Positions 32,241 to 43,192 of a stretch of DNA of 64,000 bases are shown here, in pieces (the first letter of the stretch is position 1; each line of letters starts with the position of its first letter). The stretch spans positions 186,001 through 250,000 of the forward strand of contig VTPC01006054.1 of NCBI GenBank assembly GCA_011009095.1, in the 5' to 3' direction. Made by a program: the position numbers and the translations under genes. A model generated the notes under the pieces. That model searched no databases. It was given only the letters and a program-made list of their open reading frames with translations, and had not been told where the DNA came from. Origin of the DNA: Ignelater luminosus (lineage: Eukaryota > Arthropoda > Insecta > Coleoptera > Elateridae).

Positions 32241-33200
32241 AGGTTGTATTGCAACTTTTGAACTGCGTCCGTTATCAAAACGACATCATCGGCATATAGC
32301 AGCAAATTTATTATTATTGAAATCAGTCGCCAACTTCCCAGCTTGAATTTCTTGAAACCTGAGCATGTGTTCAACGCCATGCCAACAACAAGGGCCTCCG
32401 GATATCTCCTTGTCTTACTCCCGAGTTGGTATTGAACTGCTTTGAGGTACAATGATTGGCCTTGTTTCGTTTCAGCAGGTCCGATAGAAGCTTTTAATTC
32501 TTTTGGTCAGTTCGTTTGAAACGCCGCGGTAACTTCTCAGGACTTTCTATATTAATCTCCAAGTGAAACGCCTTCACGATATCAATAAAGTACAAGTGAA
32601 GTTCTTTATTATACTTTATAGTTTTCTCCGTGGCTTGCCGAATCACAAATATGGTTTTCTGAGGCCCTTGGTTAGGTCGATAACCGCAATGAGCGCCCTC
32701 CAGTTTTGTCTCCATTTGTGGTCTTAGCCTGTTTTCTAATATACGTCCATAGACATTTTCGGGTACACTGAGTAGTGAGATGCCTCGATGGTTACTGCAT
32801 TCAAGGTTATCTCCCCTCTTAAATAAAGGTACAATAACTGAAAGCTGCTATCTTCCGGAATTGTGGATGTCTCCAAGCGAGTGCAAACACTCTGTGAAGC
32901 ATTTCTTCTTTAATTGGTTTTATATACCTCGGCAACCTGATTTACCTTTAGTCTTTGTTTCTTGTAAGCATTGTAGAGTTGTTGGGCTTTGTCTAGCAAA
33001 TAAGTTTTCCACAACTCCTTTTTCTTTCTGACTTCTTCTTTAATTTCTCTACTTTGCCGACTTGTCATCTTTGCCCTCTTTCCTTCTTTTCGCACACGTC
33101 TAATGTCGCCGTCAAAACGATAGTTTTGAAGTTTTGCCGTGCCTTTTCCAGATCTAATTCTTTCGTCCAACATGCCAACTTCCTAGCCTTTTCCATTAGC
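32241..33200 (-). pseudogene. LINE RT fingers and palm
   Basis: Frames on the reverse strand read KMSMDVY (decayed K.YE.I block), GAHCGYRPNQGPQKTIFVIRQ (32715-32494, the CGFR.GRGT.D.IF.LRQ block), LYFIDIVKAFH (first Asp) and LLLYADDVVLITD (32452-32237, active site). Upstream, the linker has REIKEEVRKKKELWKTYL. YADD is intact but frameshifts separate the parts. It runs directly into the 2.26-kb insertion. Confidence 0.8.
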
Positions 33201-34240
33201 TTCTCCTAGAAGTGTAGTGTGACCTCCGGCGTCTTTAGTTTATGTGAGCAGATCTTCTCCCTGTTTAGGCGAGTCCTCTTCTTTCTTATTTTACTAGTGT
33301 CAGTGTCACTTTGAGCTTTAGTTTTAGTAGTTGAGGAAATAAAGCAGAAAAGATCGAAAGAAATCGCTTATATGACCAGATCTTCTCACTCTTTAGGCGA
33401 GTCCACTTCTTTCTTATTTTAACAGAATCAGTGTCACTTTAAGCTTTAGCTCTAGTGAGAACGACAAGATTGTGATCGCTACCTATTTCTGCTCCTCTCA
33501 TTACTCAAGTGCACCTGACGAGGTTGAATGAACTACGGTGCACTATAATATAGTCGATGATTGAATTTTTGTTCCTAGCAGGTTCCACGCGGGTGTCCTT
33601 GTTTATAATCTTATGGAGAAGCATCGAGTTCAGAATGACTAAGTCATTCGCCAGACAGAATTGAAGAACTTGTTTTTCGTTGTTGTTTCTGTGTGGTTCT
33701 GTGTAGTTCTCCGTGTCCTGTCATATCCTATTCTTCCGTTTAAATCGCCCAAAACAATAACTTCGTTGTGAATGCCTTCATAGACTCTTTGAAACTGTTC
33801 ATAAAAAGAATCCTTAACCTTTGCTGTTGCATTCTCATCAGGGCCGTATAGTGCAATGAAAGTTATTGTCTTCAATTGTGACAGTTAGAATCCTTTCGTT
33901 TATAAACGACCAACCTTTCACAAGATCTGTTTGGTCCTTATGAATGAGACAAGCAGCACCAGCTAGAGCCCGTTCTCTTCTTGCCACCCCAGAGTATATA
34001 AGAATTACATCGTTGTGTATTCTTTCGCAGCCTTGGGCTTTCTTTTTGGTCTCCGTAATACCTTAGATTTGCACTCCAGCCTTCTCCATTTCTTTAATAC
34101 TCCTACTTCATGTTGCATACTTGAAGGTTTCGTGTCTGATCAGTCCGGATCTTCCTTTTTGTCTTTTTTAAATCAGTTGATGTCTTGGGTGTATGAGGGA
34201 TTGACCCATAGTGCCTGAGCTTGATGGAAGGGCTACTCCC
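33201..34240 (-). pseudogene. LINE APE-type endonuclease
   Basis: Reverse-strand reading gives ILIYSGVARRERALAGAA and LVKGWSFINERILTV (about 34000-33880), then FIALYGPDENATAKVKDSFY and VIVLGDLNGRIGYDR (33875-33639). GDLN.R.G is the catalytic Asp/Asn block of APE-like nucleases in this LINE type. The N-terminal N..SL motif is lost. A tandem duplication near 33250-33457 disrupts the end of the domain. Confidence 0.8.
33250..33457. repeat. Local 128-bp tandem duplication in the LINE
   Basis: AGATCTTCTC.CT.TTTAGGCGAGTCC.CTTCTTTCTTATTTTA and CAGTGTCACTTT.AGCTTTAG occur twice, offset by 128 bp. This is a private rearrangement of the dead LINE. Confidence 0.7.
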
Positions 34241-37200
34241 TTAAGGCATACAAGCACGCCTGCTCTGAGACATACATTAACATTATTTTTATTTGTTTTG
34301 TTCTGTGGAGCTAGATAAATCATTAAAAGGTTAGTCCTTGTTTTATTACTTGCCTATATTTACTTTATAAATAACCGAGACCGTCATAGTGGCAAAAGGT
34401 CCACTTTAATGAAGATAAATAAAATAACCCCTAGGGCAATGGAGTGGCTCAAAGTCATATCAAATCTGATGATTAAATAAACTAAACTTATCCTATAGCA
34501 TCCACTTTCAAAGTTTGTGGGATCTAGGTAAAGTATAGTAAAACTGCTGCGGGAGCCAAAACGTTAAATGTACATACAAGGCAGTTGCAGTTGAAAAGTA
34601 CTAAAGTATAACATAAAGAAATTCAAAGAAACTCCAACAACATTGTTTCCTCAACATATACCATTAAAATTTGCTCGGGATTCTTTTCTTTTTGTAACAA
34701 AGGACTAAAATGCGACTATTTCATTTTGTAGTAGCTTTAATTTCACATTCTCACAAAATTAAATTAAGTGAAACTCAAATTCAAAGTATACTAATAAGAT
34801 ATTTTTCCTAAGTAATGCTTCTGAATGGGAATACCATTTACTGTTAGCTAAACTGCACATGGTAAAATCTTTAGGATAGGATTTATTAATATGGCTAATG
34901 CGTTGGGAATTCTCTAAGGATCATTCAACTGCTGTATTTTTCATTTTTGAAAGATTAGATCTAAAAATATGATAAGTCAAGTAACTAACAGAGTAAGAAA
35001 GTCTTCAACATATTTATTTTAAATTAAAACTAAATTTAGAACTGTTACATAAACATGCTGGAACAAGAAAATATTTCACGAACATTTTGCGTAATTCTGT
35101 ATTAAACGTGCTGTAGACCTTAAGCTGACGCTACATTACCGCAATTGAAAGTGCAACACAGTGAATAACAACCAGCTAACTTCTCAACAAGATGCTTTGA
35201 GTTTAATCCTTCAGATTTTTATTCCGAAGGCGTATGGATCCTTAAAATTACTATTCATAAGCAGGACTGGGGTGAATAGAGAATGCAGGCAACCAAATAA
35301 CGCTAGACCCTAACGTTCTAGATCCCATTCAAGGTTTCTTAGTTTGTCAATGATACTGATGTGCATTCAAAAAGTTGAGATTTTGAACATCAATAAACAC
35401 TTCACATTTTGTAATTAATGCATGATGGATATTTTGTCAAGAATTTTGCAAAATTTAATCTTTTTGGATATGCGTAACAATTCTTAATAAACAGCTACTG
35501 ACTATTACGCGATAGTAAACGAATTAATTTATAAATTAAATAGCCCATTAAATTAACCGTCAAGTTAGTTGGTTTCCTGAGCTGCATATAAAACAACCAC
35601 TCTCTTGATAAAGTAGTAAAATTACAAGTTATAATACTTTCGTTTTCAAAACAATTTCGCGTTTTTATTTACCGCCCAAAAAGAGGAAGAAAAAAGAGAG
35701 GAAAAAATTGCGGTCGAAACCATCAAACATTGGAGCAGACGATCTATTTGGGTTACGCGTTATTTTCACTGATATCTTCTTCTTAGTGGTAAGGTATTAT
35801 ATTCCTCGTATACTTTGGGGTTACAAGAAGAGTAGTCGGTTCCCTTTCGGAAGGGGGGGAAAGTTGCGTTGGCCTACATATCCGACGCGTCCGTTCCTAT
35901 GTATATAGGGTGGCGCCGGCGACGTCTCCATCTGGCGTCAGTCTGCGTCCCGACGCCATTAATTCAGCAAACAGTGCCTAATGATTGAATCAACAGTGTT
36001 CCCATCCGTCTCACTTCCACCGTTTTTTCCATCTCCGTTATGCACCTTGCGTTTCTTATAGAATTATCCGGATGCCTGCCCTTTAATACTGTTTTTACTA
36101 AGTTTTCACAGAAACGCCTTTACCCTGTGATCAGTTTTATCTCGTTTATTTTCACGGCGAATTATTGCGTTTGTACAACAATTTTTTTCTCCCTTTCGTA
36201 CTATTCAGTATACTTACCCTTGTGATTATCAAAATGTGAGAAGTAATCCGCTGATTTCGTAGCTAACAAATTATTAGGGGTCTCTTTTTTCCTCTACTTC
36301 TATTTAAAGTGCGTTATGAATAAAATTCTGCTTGTTTGTTTGAATTTTAATTTCGTTTTTATCTACCGTAAATGATTATGAGAACTCGTGAACGTCGTAA
36401 AATATACAGTGGAAAATAAAAACAAATAATTTATGTCTATTTACTGTGTTTTGTCACAAATCAAGATCAGTAATGTTCGTATTTGTATGAATTAAAGAAC
36501 ATTGTTGCAGCAATAATTTATTGAATGGTTTTCTATTTTTTATATTGCAGGAAGGAAACGGAGAAAGCATTTTTTTCTGGAATTTAAAACGTTTTTGTTA
36601 GTTTCATAAAATACATAGTTCTGTGGGATATTAGTTCATCGAGATTAAAGTAGACTTTTCAGTCGTGTAGATGCTCAAACCATTAGTGGCACTTTAAAGT
36701 TAAACTAACGTTTTTCTGCTTAACCCCGTTATTCGCATGCACGCCTCACTTATAAGTTTTTTTTAACAGGTTCATGCCTTTTCCAAAGAATAGAGAATAT
36801 TCTGAAAACCTTCGAAGAACATCTTTCTACATTTTTAATTTCTTCAGAATACCTCCAGTAAAACCAAAACTTCAAAGAACCTTCTACTGCTTGAATTTTG
36901 ATAAGGGATGGGCAAGGATAACCAAAAAAGCGATTCTATTGATGTTAAGTATATTTAGGGTGCCACCCATTTGATTAACACTCAATTGGGAAAGTGATAT
37001 CAATGAAAATAAAAGAAAAAGAGTTGAATTTGACAGCTTTAATGATAAAAATTAAATAGGTTAAGGTGTCTATACAAATGTCAAAATTAATTATTTTAAT
37101 TGAATACAACTAGTAGGCGAAAACCAACAGCTATTGTTTACATTTTCAGGTATCTTGACTGTTATCAAAATTAGATAATTATTGATATTTAAATATTTTA

Positions 37201-38368
37201 ATACGACAATTTTTTTTTATTTTATTATCTTTATCACGATCTTAAATTGTAACAAGTAGAATAATAAGTTTTGATACATTTGTTTCGTTAAGTGGATCAG
37301 CAAATATTTAAGTGGATTATCTATTATATTATATAAGATGACTTCTCAGGTTGTAATCCATACACAGGGAATCGAAGATTCAAAATACATTAAAGACTGG
37401 ACTCGACATTTAGACTATACGCCGTTAAAATAATAACACCAGCAAAGTCAGACTTCAATATGACATTAAAATGTGTACGTATATGAAACGGTAACGTAAC
37501 GTAACGTTTAACGTAGCGTGACGACCGTCTCTCTCAATAGTTCCTAAAAATTTTATTAAAACAAACCTTATCTATTGAAAATCTACAAAAAGAATAATAA
37601 ACGTACCTTAAGTAAGTAAGAAACCTCACTCGATAAGTTAAATTCAAGATAATTTTAGCTAAAGTTAAGTAAATAACAATAGTTGTGTGTCCGTCGCTTT
37701 ATCTTTTGTTTTTTTTTTGTTTACTCTCCTTTAAACACATGGGTAACTATTCAAATTTCTATTTATCATAAAGGGGTTTTATTTTCTAATACAGCACCGA
37801 ACTAGTTTTATTTTGAGTGTTACATTACCCCCCCCCCCCTTATACGAAAGCAAAATAGGAGAGGAATTACTACTTTTCTAAAAGGACCTTATCCGATTTC
37901 CATAAGAGATTGCTCTACGAATGCATTTAAAACACTATTACGTTTTTATTTATTTAAATGCGGATTTTAAATCAAAAACACAGTTTGTGCGTAAAAGTCA
38001 GTTTTATTTATAACTTCACCAGAACCCTTAAACTATTTTGAACACACTTAAATATTAACTATTTATCTTTTCTAATTTTATTTTTAGAGATCTGTCATTT
38101 ACTAATAACACTACTGTCTCTTGACATTTGCCCTCTTCTCCAAGTTTCTTCTATTTATTCTTACTGTTGTTTTTCTTAGACGAATCATGCATATGTTCGT
38201 GAGTTTTCCCGCATTTATCTGCGTAACAATACATTGCCCTTATGGCCGTTTACTGTATTCGATTTTAGGCCACGAAAACCCTCAATTTGACAAATAATTT
38301 TTCTCAGAAACAGTTTATCGCATGTAGATGGAACATCTTCTACAGATAGTACACCGGAAAAGGCTATT
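34241..38368. other. Longest stretch without recognised elements, 4.1 kb
   Basis: No gene supported. Open frames of 60-67 codons (34015, 35708, 36040, 36774) have no motif. Items seen are a GC-rich promoter-like block near 35.84-35.96 kb, a possible 3' splice site (TTTTTTATATTGCAG) ending near 36550, repeated ACGTA runs at 37484-37522, and a C11 run at about 37831. A spliced host gene with short exons cannot be excluded from sequence alone. Confidence 0.4.
35840..35960 (+). promoter_or_regulatory. GC-rich promoter-like block
   Basis: In otherwise AT-rich DNA, a G/C- and CpG-rich block holds TATATAGG (35902-35909) and an initiator-like GCGTCAGTC with TCA at 35938-35940. The spacing of about 38 bp from TATA to the initiator is longer than usual. 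It could be a core promoter of a host gene or a lost TE. Low certainty. Confidence 0.25.
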
Positions 38369-39649
38369 ATACAGGGTGTTTCATTAATAATTGGAAATAT
38401 TTTAACTGTAGAATCCTGAGCTCAAAATATTAAGATTTAACCCAAATCACTTAGATAAAATGTGGCCGCGGTGGCGGTGGCGGTAACCGTAGCGGTAGCG
38501 ATCACGGGTACGCACACTAAGCGCGATGTGCTTCTACGGATCGCTTGTCAGTTAGTTTTTAATAGTAAATAATATAATTAATTTTCTATATTTCAAAATG
38601 GAAGTTCAACAGAATGTGGAGGAAGAGTATCGTCCCATATCATGTTCTTCTTCTTTATATTTTCATAACATGGATGCGACATATCGTATAAGATCGTGTG
38701 TCGTCGCACAATTTCAATGAATTCCTGGATTTTAGTATTATCACCCATATCTTTCTTGTAATAATATTATTAACAAGAACACTGCACTTACTAGAATATC
38801 GCCTGATCCGCGCGGGCAAATGGTGCATGATGCGTTTGACCGCACGGAAGTATGACCGCCGCGGTAGAACGCAGCAAAACTGCGCGGGCGCGATCACTTG
38901 ATCGCTTTGGTGTGCGCACATTCATCGTCCAAATGAACCCTATCTGATTGCCACCGTTACCGCCATCGCCACAGCCACCGCTTCCGCGTTGGTTTGGGCT
39001 CCGCTTTACTGAGTTACAGGGTGTATTATTTAAAAATTTAAAAACTATTTGTACCCAGTACTTTAAAACTATTTGACGTATCCTTGTCATACTTGGCAGG
39101 AAGTGTAGGTACTGTACACCCTACTAAATTATGTTAAATAATCGTTTCTGGTTACTACCAGAGGCGTACGATAAGGGCAAGTGAATGGTTGACCCTTCCC
39201 AAATTCTACGTCACTGGCGGAATTGCCATTTTAGCACAATTTGCTATTCTCCAATACTTTCTACGTAAATAACATACTCTTTATTGATAGCGATATAGTC
39301 AATATTTTTCGAGATATTTAAAGTTGAAAATGAAGCGGCACAGTTATTTTGATTTTAATGTGTATTAATTATGTCGGTGTTTTTGGGTCATAGGATTGCA
39401 TTTATTACGCAAATGAAACTTTAATCTTTATTAACAGAAAAACTTAATGTTATTTATTGAAATTTCTTGAAACGAATAAATGCATTCAACATTTAAAAAC
39501 AAACTATGGTTCTGAAAAGAACTATTTTGTTATAAAACACCCTGTAACTCAGTAAGGAGCCACATTTTATCTAAGTGGTTTGGGTTAAATCTTAATATTT
39601 TGAGCTCAGTTAAAATATTTCCAGTTATTAATGAAACACCCTATAATCC
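38369..39649. mobile_element. MITE-like element with ~140-bp inverted arms and nested insert
   Basis: The left arm starts ATACAGGGTGTTTCATTAAT (38369) and the right arm, read in reverse from 39649, starts with ATAGGGTGTTTCATTAAT. Both continue GGAAATATTTTAACTG, AGCTCAAAATATTAAGATTT, ACTTAGATAAAATGTGGC, then TTACTGAGTTACAGGGTGT. The left arm is interrupted after TGTGGC by a GC-rich block (38467-38997). Flanks allow a TA duplication. No transposase is present, so it is non-autonomous; the superfamily is not assigned. Confidence 0.75.
38467..38997. mobile_element. GC-rich nested element with GCGGT-repeat ends
   Basis: The left end runs CGCGGTGGCGGTGGCGGTAAC and the right end, read in reverse, CGCGGAAGCGGTGGC then GATGGCGGTAACGG. 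Inner inverted matches include CGCACAC.AAGCG. The block interrupts an arm that is continuous at 39519-39649, which shows that it is an insertion. The middle is AT-rich. Open frames on both strands across it are low-complexity shadows. Confidence 0.65.
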
Positions 39650-39683
39650 AAGGGTACGACTTCTGTATACCCGCCTACCACGG

Positions 39684-40008
39684 ATCAGGTCAGTTGAGGT
39701 GTCATACTGTCAAGCTTGTCGAGAGGATCACGGGGGTGCCGTTAAAAAGTTATGAGAGTTTCTCTAAAGCGCCGGTTCCATCCACAGACTTCTATTAAAA
39801 TTGCATTACGAGACCGACGCTTTTGAATTTCGGTAGATTTTAATCTAACCTAACCTAACCAAACCTAACAAAACCTATTGAATAAACGAAACTACAATAA
39901 AACATTTGAAATTGTCGAAATTCAAAAGCACCAGTCATCTCGTAATGCAATTTCAATAGAAGTCTATGGGTGGATATACCTGACAATATGACACCTCAAC
40001 TGACCTGA
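39684..40008. mobile_element. Fold-back MITE, 325 bp
   Basis: The ends read ATCAGGTCAGTTGAGGTGTC on both strands. The arms share AGACTTCTATT.AAATTGCATT and ACGAGA and CTTTTGAATTTCG over about 150 bp. The hinge (about 39845-39880) holds CCTAA units like the insect telomere repeat. It inserted at the left edge of the satellite array, which starts right after it. No target duplication is seen. Confidence 0.75.
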
Positions 40009-42115
40009 TGATGACTAGTTTGACAGTACCAGTACCGAAAAGGCGATTGTTTTTTGTTTTTTTTTACGTTTCGATTGTATCATGGCAACGGATGGTCCAA
40101 TCCAAAGCCAGTTGATTGTGATACAAAGTACCCACACCAAACAAAAAACTATCGCAAATTGGGCTCATTAACAATCCCCCCCCCGCCAGAGACGCTGTTA
40201 TTCGACGTTAAATTTGACAAATCTAAACGTCAGTTATAGGCTTGAGGTTATTAAAATCTAAATTTTAAATAAAAGTAATTATAAATGCCTCATTGTTGCG
40301 TATTATTCATGATTCTTTGCAAAGTTTGTATGAGCATGAGTATTTTATATTTTCTAGATATCATTTTCATCACTTTCACAATTATTTCTTATAAATTACT
40401 GTAAAAAAGATTTTGTAGTGGTTATGTATCCGTTTTTCAAATAAGCTGGGTTAACCCAAATAACCCCGTCGTGTAATTTGTACCATCAGATCAAAAATAA
40501 AGCGTTAAGTCCCCAAAAACGCGTTCAATATGCAATAGACATTTTTAAAATTACTTTTTCTGAAATTAAAATTTTAATAACCTCAAACTTGTAAACTGAC
40601 GTTTAAACTCGTCAAATTTGATATGGAACAGCAACGCCTCTAGCGGAAAAAAAATCGTTATTCAGCTCAATTTGCGATCGTTTTTTGTTTGGTGTCGGTA
40701 CTTTGTATCACAATCAACTGGCTTTGGTCCAATCCAGACGGGCTTTGACTGAGAAAACTAGTTTGACCGGAAAGGCCCTTATATACCTCTAGTAGCAGCA
40801 GTCATATTTTGGTTTTCTTTTTCGTGGTTGGACAGTATCTTGGGCACGGATAGCCCAATCGAGATGACACTTGACCTATGATGACCAGTTTAATAGTACC
40901 TGTATGGCAAGAGCCTTTATATACCTCAGGTATCAGCGATTGTTTTTTGTTTTTTTTTTCATAATTCGCTTGTATCTTCTAAACGGATGGTCTAATTGAG
41001 ATAGAACTTTCACTATAAAAACTAAGTAAGTCTGATGTTATCAGTAAGAGAAAGATTTTTATATACTGTGTCTGTTTTTGTTATACATTGATTGTATATG
41101 GAACGGAAAATCCAATCTACAAGAGACTTTGACTACATTGACCAGTTTGATACCACCAACACCGAAAGGGCCCTTATAAGTATACCTCAGGTATCAGCCT
41201 TTGCTTTTTGGTTTTTTTGTTCATTGTTTGCTTGCATCTTCAAAGCGGATGGTCAAGTTACGATGGGACTTTGACTATAATATTAACCAGTTTAGCAGTA
41301 CCAGTGTCAGAAAGGCCCTATGTGGAATAAATTTCCAAATAATTTCAATGAAAAATTTAATAAACGAAATAACTAAATGTATCCATGGAATCACCAAAAC
41401 GATAAGAAATTTCAAAATAACATTACAAGGTACCAGCTATTGTATTTTGTTTTTCTTTTTTGCGATTCGATTGTATCTTGGACACGGATAATTCAATCAA
41501 GATGAGACTTTACCTATGATGGCCAGTTTTCTAGTACCAGTACGGGAAGGGCCCTTATACTATACTTTAGGTATCAGTGACTAGTTTTTGGTTTGTTTGT
41601 TCATGCTTTGTTTGTATCATTCGAAACGGATGGTCAAATCAAGATGGAACTTTGACTATGATACCTAGCTTGATAGTACCAGTGCCGTAAAGGTCCTTAT
41701 ATATTTTAGGTACCAGGAATCGTATCTTGTTTTTCTTTCCGTGGTTCAATCTCTTCACTCTTAGGCACGAATGATCTAATCAAGATGGGACTTGAACTAT
41801 GTTGACCAGTTTGATAGTACTATTACGGGAACGGCGCCTACATACATCAGGTACTACCTGTTGTCTTCTTTTTTCCTTCATGATTCGTTTGTATTTTTGG
41901 AAAAGATGGTCTAATCTAATCGATCGTCTTTTTTTCATGGTTGATTATATCTCTGGAGCGAATGGTCCAATCGACATGGGATTTTGATATCATGATCCTT
42001 GTGTATCTCAGGTATCAGCGATTGCGTTTTGTTTTGCTTCATAGGCAATCGAAATGGGACTTTCACTGCAATATGTATTTTACTAGTATCAGTATAAGAA
42101 AGGCTTCTACTTATA
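40009..42115. repeat. Degenerate ~120-145-bp satellite array, about 11-12 units
   Basis: Units repeat GACCAGTTTGATAGTACCAG, GAAAGGCCCTTATATACCTC, AGGTATCAGCGATTG, TTTTTGTTTTTTTTTC, CGTTTGTATCTTGG, ACGGATGGTCCAATCGAGAT and GGGACTTTGACTATGAT. The GGATGGTCCAAT landmark falls near 40091, 40847, 40983, 41103, 41248, 41486, 41629, 41770 and 41955. Units are diverged and vary in length; a MITE (40104-40725) and about 105 bp near 41330-41435 are inserted. Open frames in the array are by-products. Confidence 0.8.
40104..40725. mobile_element. Long-inverted-repeat MITE with 10-bp target duplication
   Basis: The ends read AAAGCCAGTTGATTGTGATA in both directions and the arms match for about 190 bp, including ACAAACTATCGCAAATTG-type sequence and AAACGTCAGTT with GAGGTTATTAAAAT. 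GGTCCAATCC is repeated exactly at 40094-40103 and 40726-40735. It splits one satellite unit, which reads on after it. A 9-10-bp duplication points to Mutator-like mobilisation, which is inference. Confidence 0.85.
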
Positions 42116-42119
42116 TGTA

Positions 42120-42650
42120 TAGCTAAATATGAACACGGATCGGTCTGTGCTCAAATTTGTGCTATGCTCTTCTTGAAAGATGGATACGAATGCTAAAGCT
42201 AAGTCAAACATTAAGTATTTGCTTATATTGTCCTTCCGTGTCAAACACAGCCTTTTTGTTAAAAAAGATTAGATACATAGTGGAAAGCTAAGTTAAAAAA
42301 GTTTAAGTCACAACAACCAACTGTAAGTCTTGCGGGTGTTTTGGCAAACCAAAACCTTGACACTTTTTGAACTTCAGAGCATCTCACGAATGTCATCGAA
42401 GCAATATTTGGTCAGACTTGGGGTACTTTCATAATTGTTTTAATTGTAAAATAACCCTGGAACTAAGATTCACTGACGCAAAGGCTTATAATGCAGTCAT
42501 TGTTATGTTTGAGGCCCAAGATAAATCGTTAGTAGCAGATACTGTAATTACTCTGCTTGTGTTGGTAAAAATTTATAAATGAGCAATGTTTTATTAAGGT
42601 TCACACATATTTTGTGTTTTTAGGTGCTTGTAAACATGGAGTAGCCTAGT
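42120..42650. other. Short stretch without a recognised gene
   Basis: Between the satellite and the LINE fragment. The 71-codon frame at 42367-42582 has no motif that I recognise. Confidence 0.35.
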
Positions 42651-43100
42651 TAAGATACTGGGTAGGTAAATGGTCAGGAAATAAGCAGACTAACCGCAAT
42701 GACATGCGACTCGTCGGACTATGCAAAAATTATGACCTATTTTTTAAATCGACATTTTTTAAGAAAAAGCCTTCTGAAACCAAGACTTGGATCACACCCA
42801 ACTCACTATTGGATGAATTTCAGCTGGACTACGTGATGATCTCTCGTATTAATACATTAAAAATCATGGAACTCAAAGTCCTCAAAGGACTGCACCTAGA
42901 TTCCGAGTCTGAGTCTGAGCTTCTACAAGCAGCAGAAAACACAGCACCACCAACCAGAATGCGTAAACAAGTCTGGTGGACAGACGAACGTGACCAGCTT
43001 ATACAACTCAGACAATAAGCGTGACAAAATTGGTTGGAAGAAGAACGCGACATGGCAACTATTTAGACTGTGTTTGACACAAAACACACAACAAAAAAGT
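42650..43100 (+). pseudogene. LINE endonuclease C-terminal fragment (RTE-like)
   Basis: A 104-codon frame (42704-43018) reads MRLVGLCKNYDLFFKSTFFKKK, shortened here to LCKNYDLFFKSTFF for the key part, then ETKTWITPN, FQLDYVMISR and KVLKGLHLDSE, and beyond a stop WLEEERDMA. These are the last blocks of the APE-type endonuclease (SF...H.TWxxPN...QLDYVLIS...V...D.DSDH). The final catalytic Asp-His pair is damaged. The RT domain does not follow; a Tc1 relic begins instead. Confidence 0.65.
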
Positions 43101-43192
43101 ATTGTTGTTATCATCATTTTTACATATCTCAAATTTTCCAATTTCTTCACTACTAGAAAGTGGACGGTAAAAAGTAGATTCGTCGGGAGTAA

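Larger units (their letters stand above)
29335..34240 (-). mobile_element. RTE-like LINE, split by a 2.26-kb insertion
   Basis: On the reverse strand the order is endonuclease (34240-33480), linker and RT fingers (33173-32494), RT active site YADDVVL (about 32300), insertion (32240-29982), then thumb and C-terminal domain (29981-29335). The ORF resumes across the insertion with no loss beyond a short duplicated target, AGGTTTGTA at 29973-29981 against AGGTTGTA at 32241-32248. Stops and frameshifts are plentiful. A ~128-bp stretch (33250-33330) is duplicated at 33378-33457. This type encodes one polyprotein that nicks and reverse-transcribes at the target. Confidence 0.8.

Noticed and set aside
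38655..39090. Open frames on both strands in the GC-rich MITE insert
   Set aside because: Gly/Ala/Arg-rich by-products of (GGCGGT)-type repeats with no family match.
41092..42126. Series of 60-96-codon forward frames
   Set aside because: They are the same satellite unit translated repeatedly in different frames.
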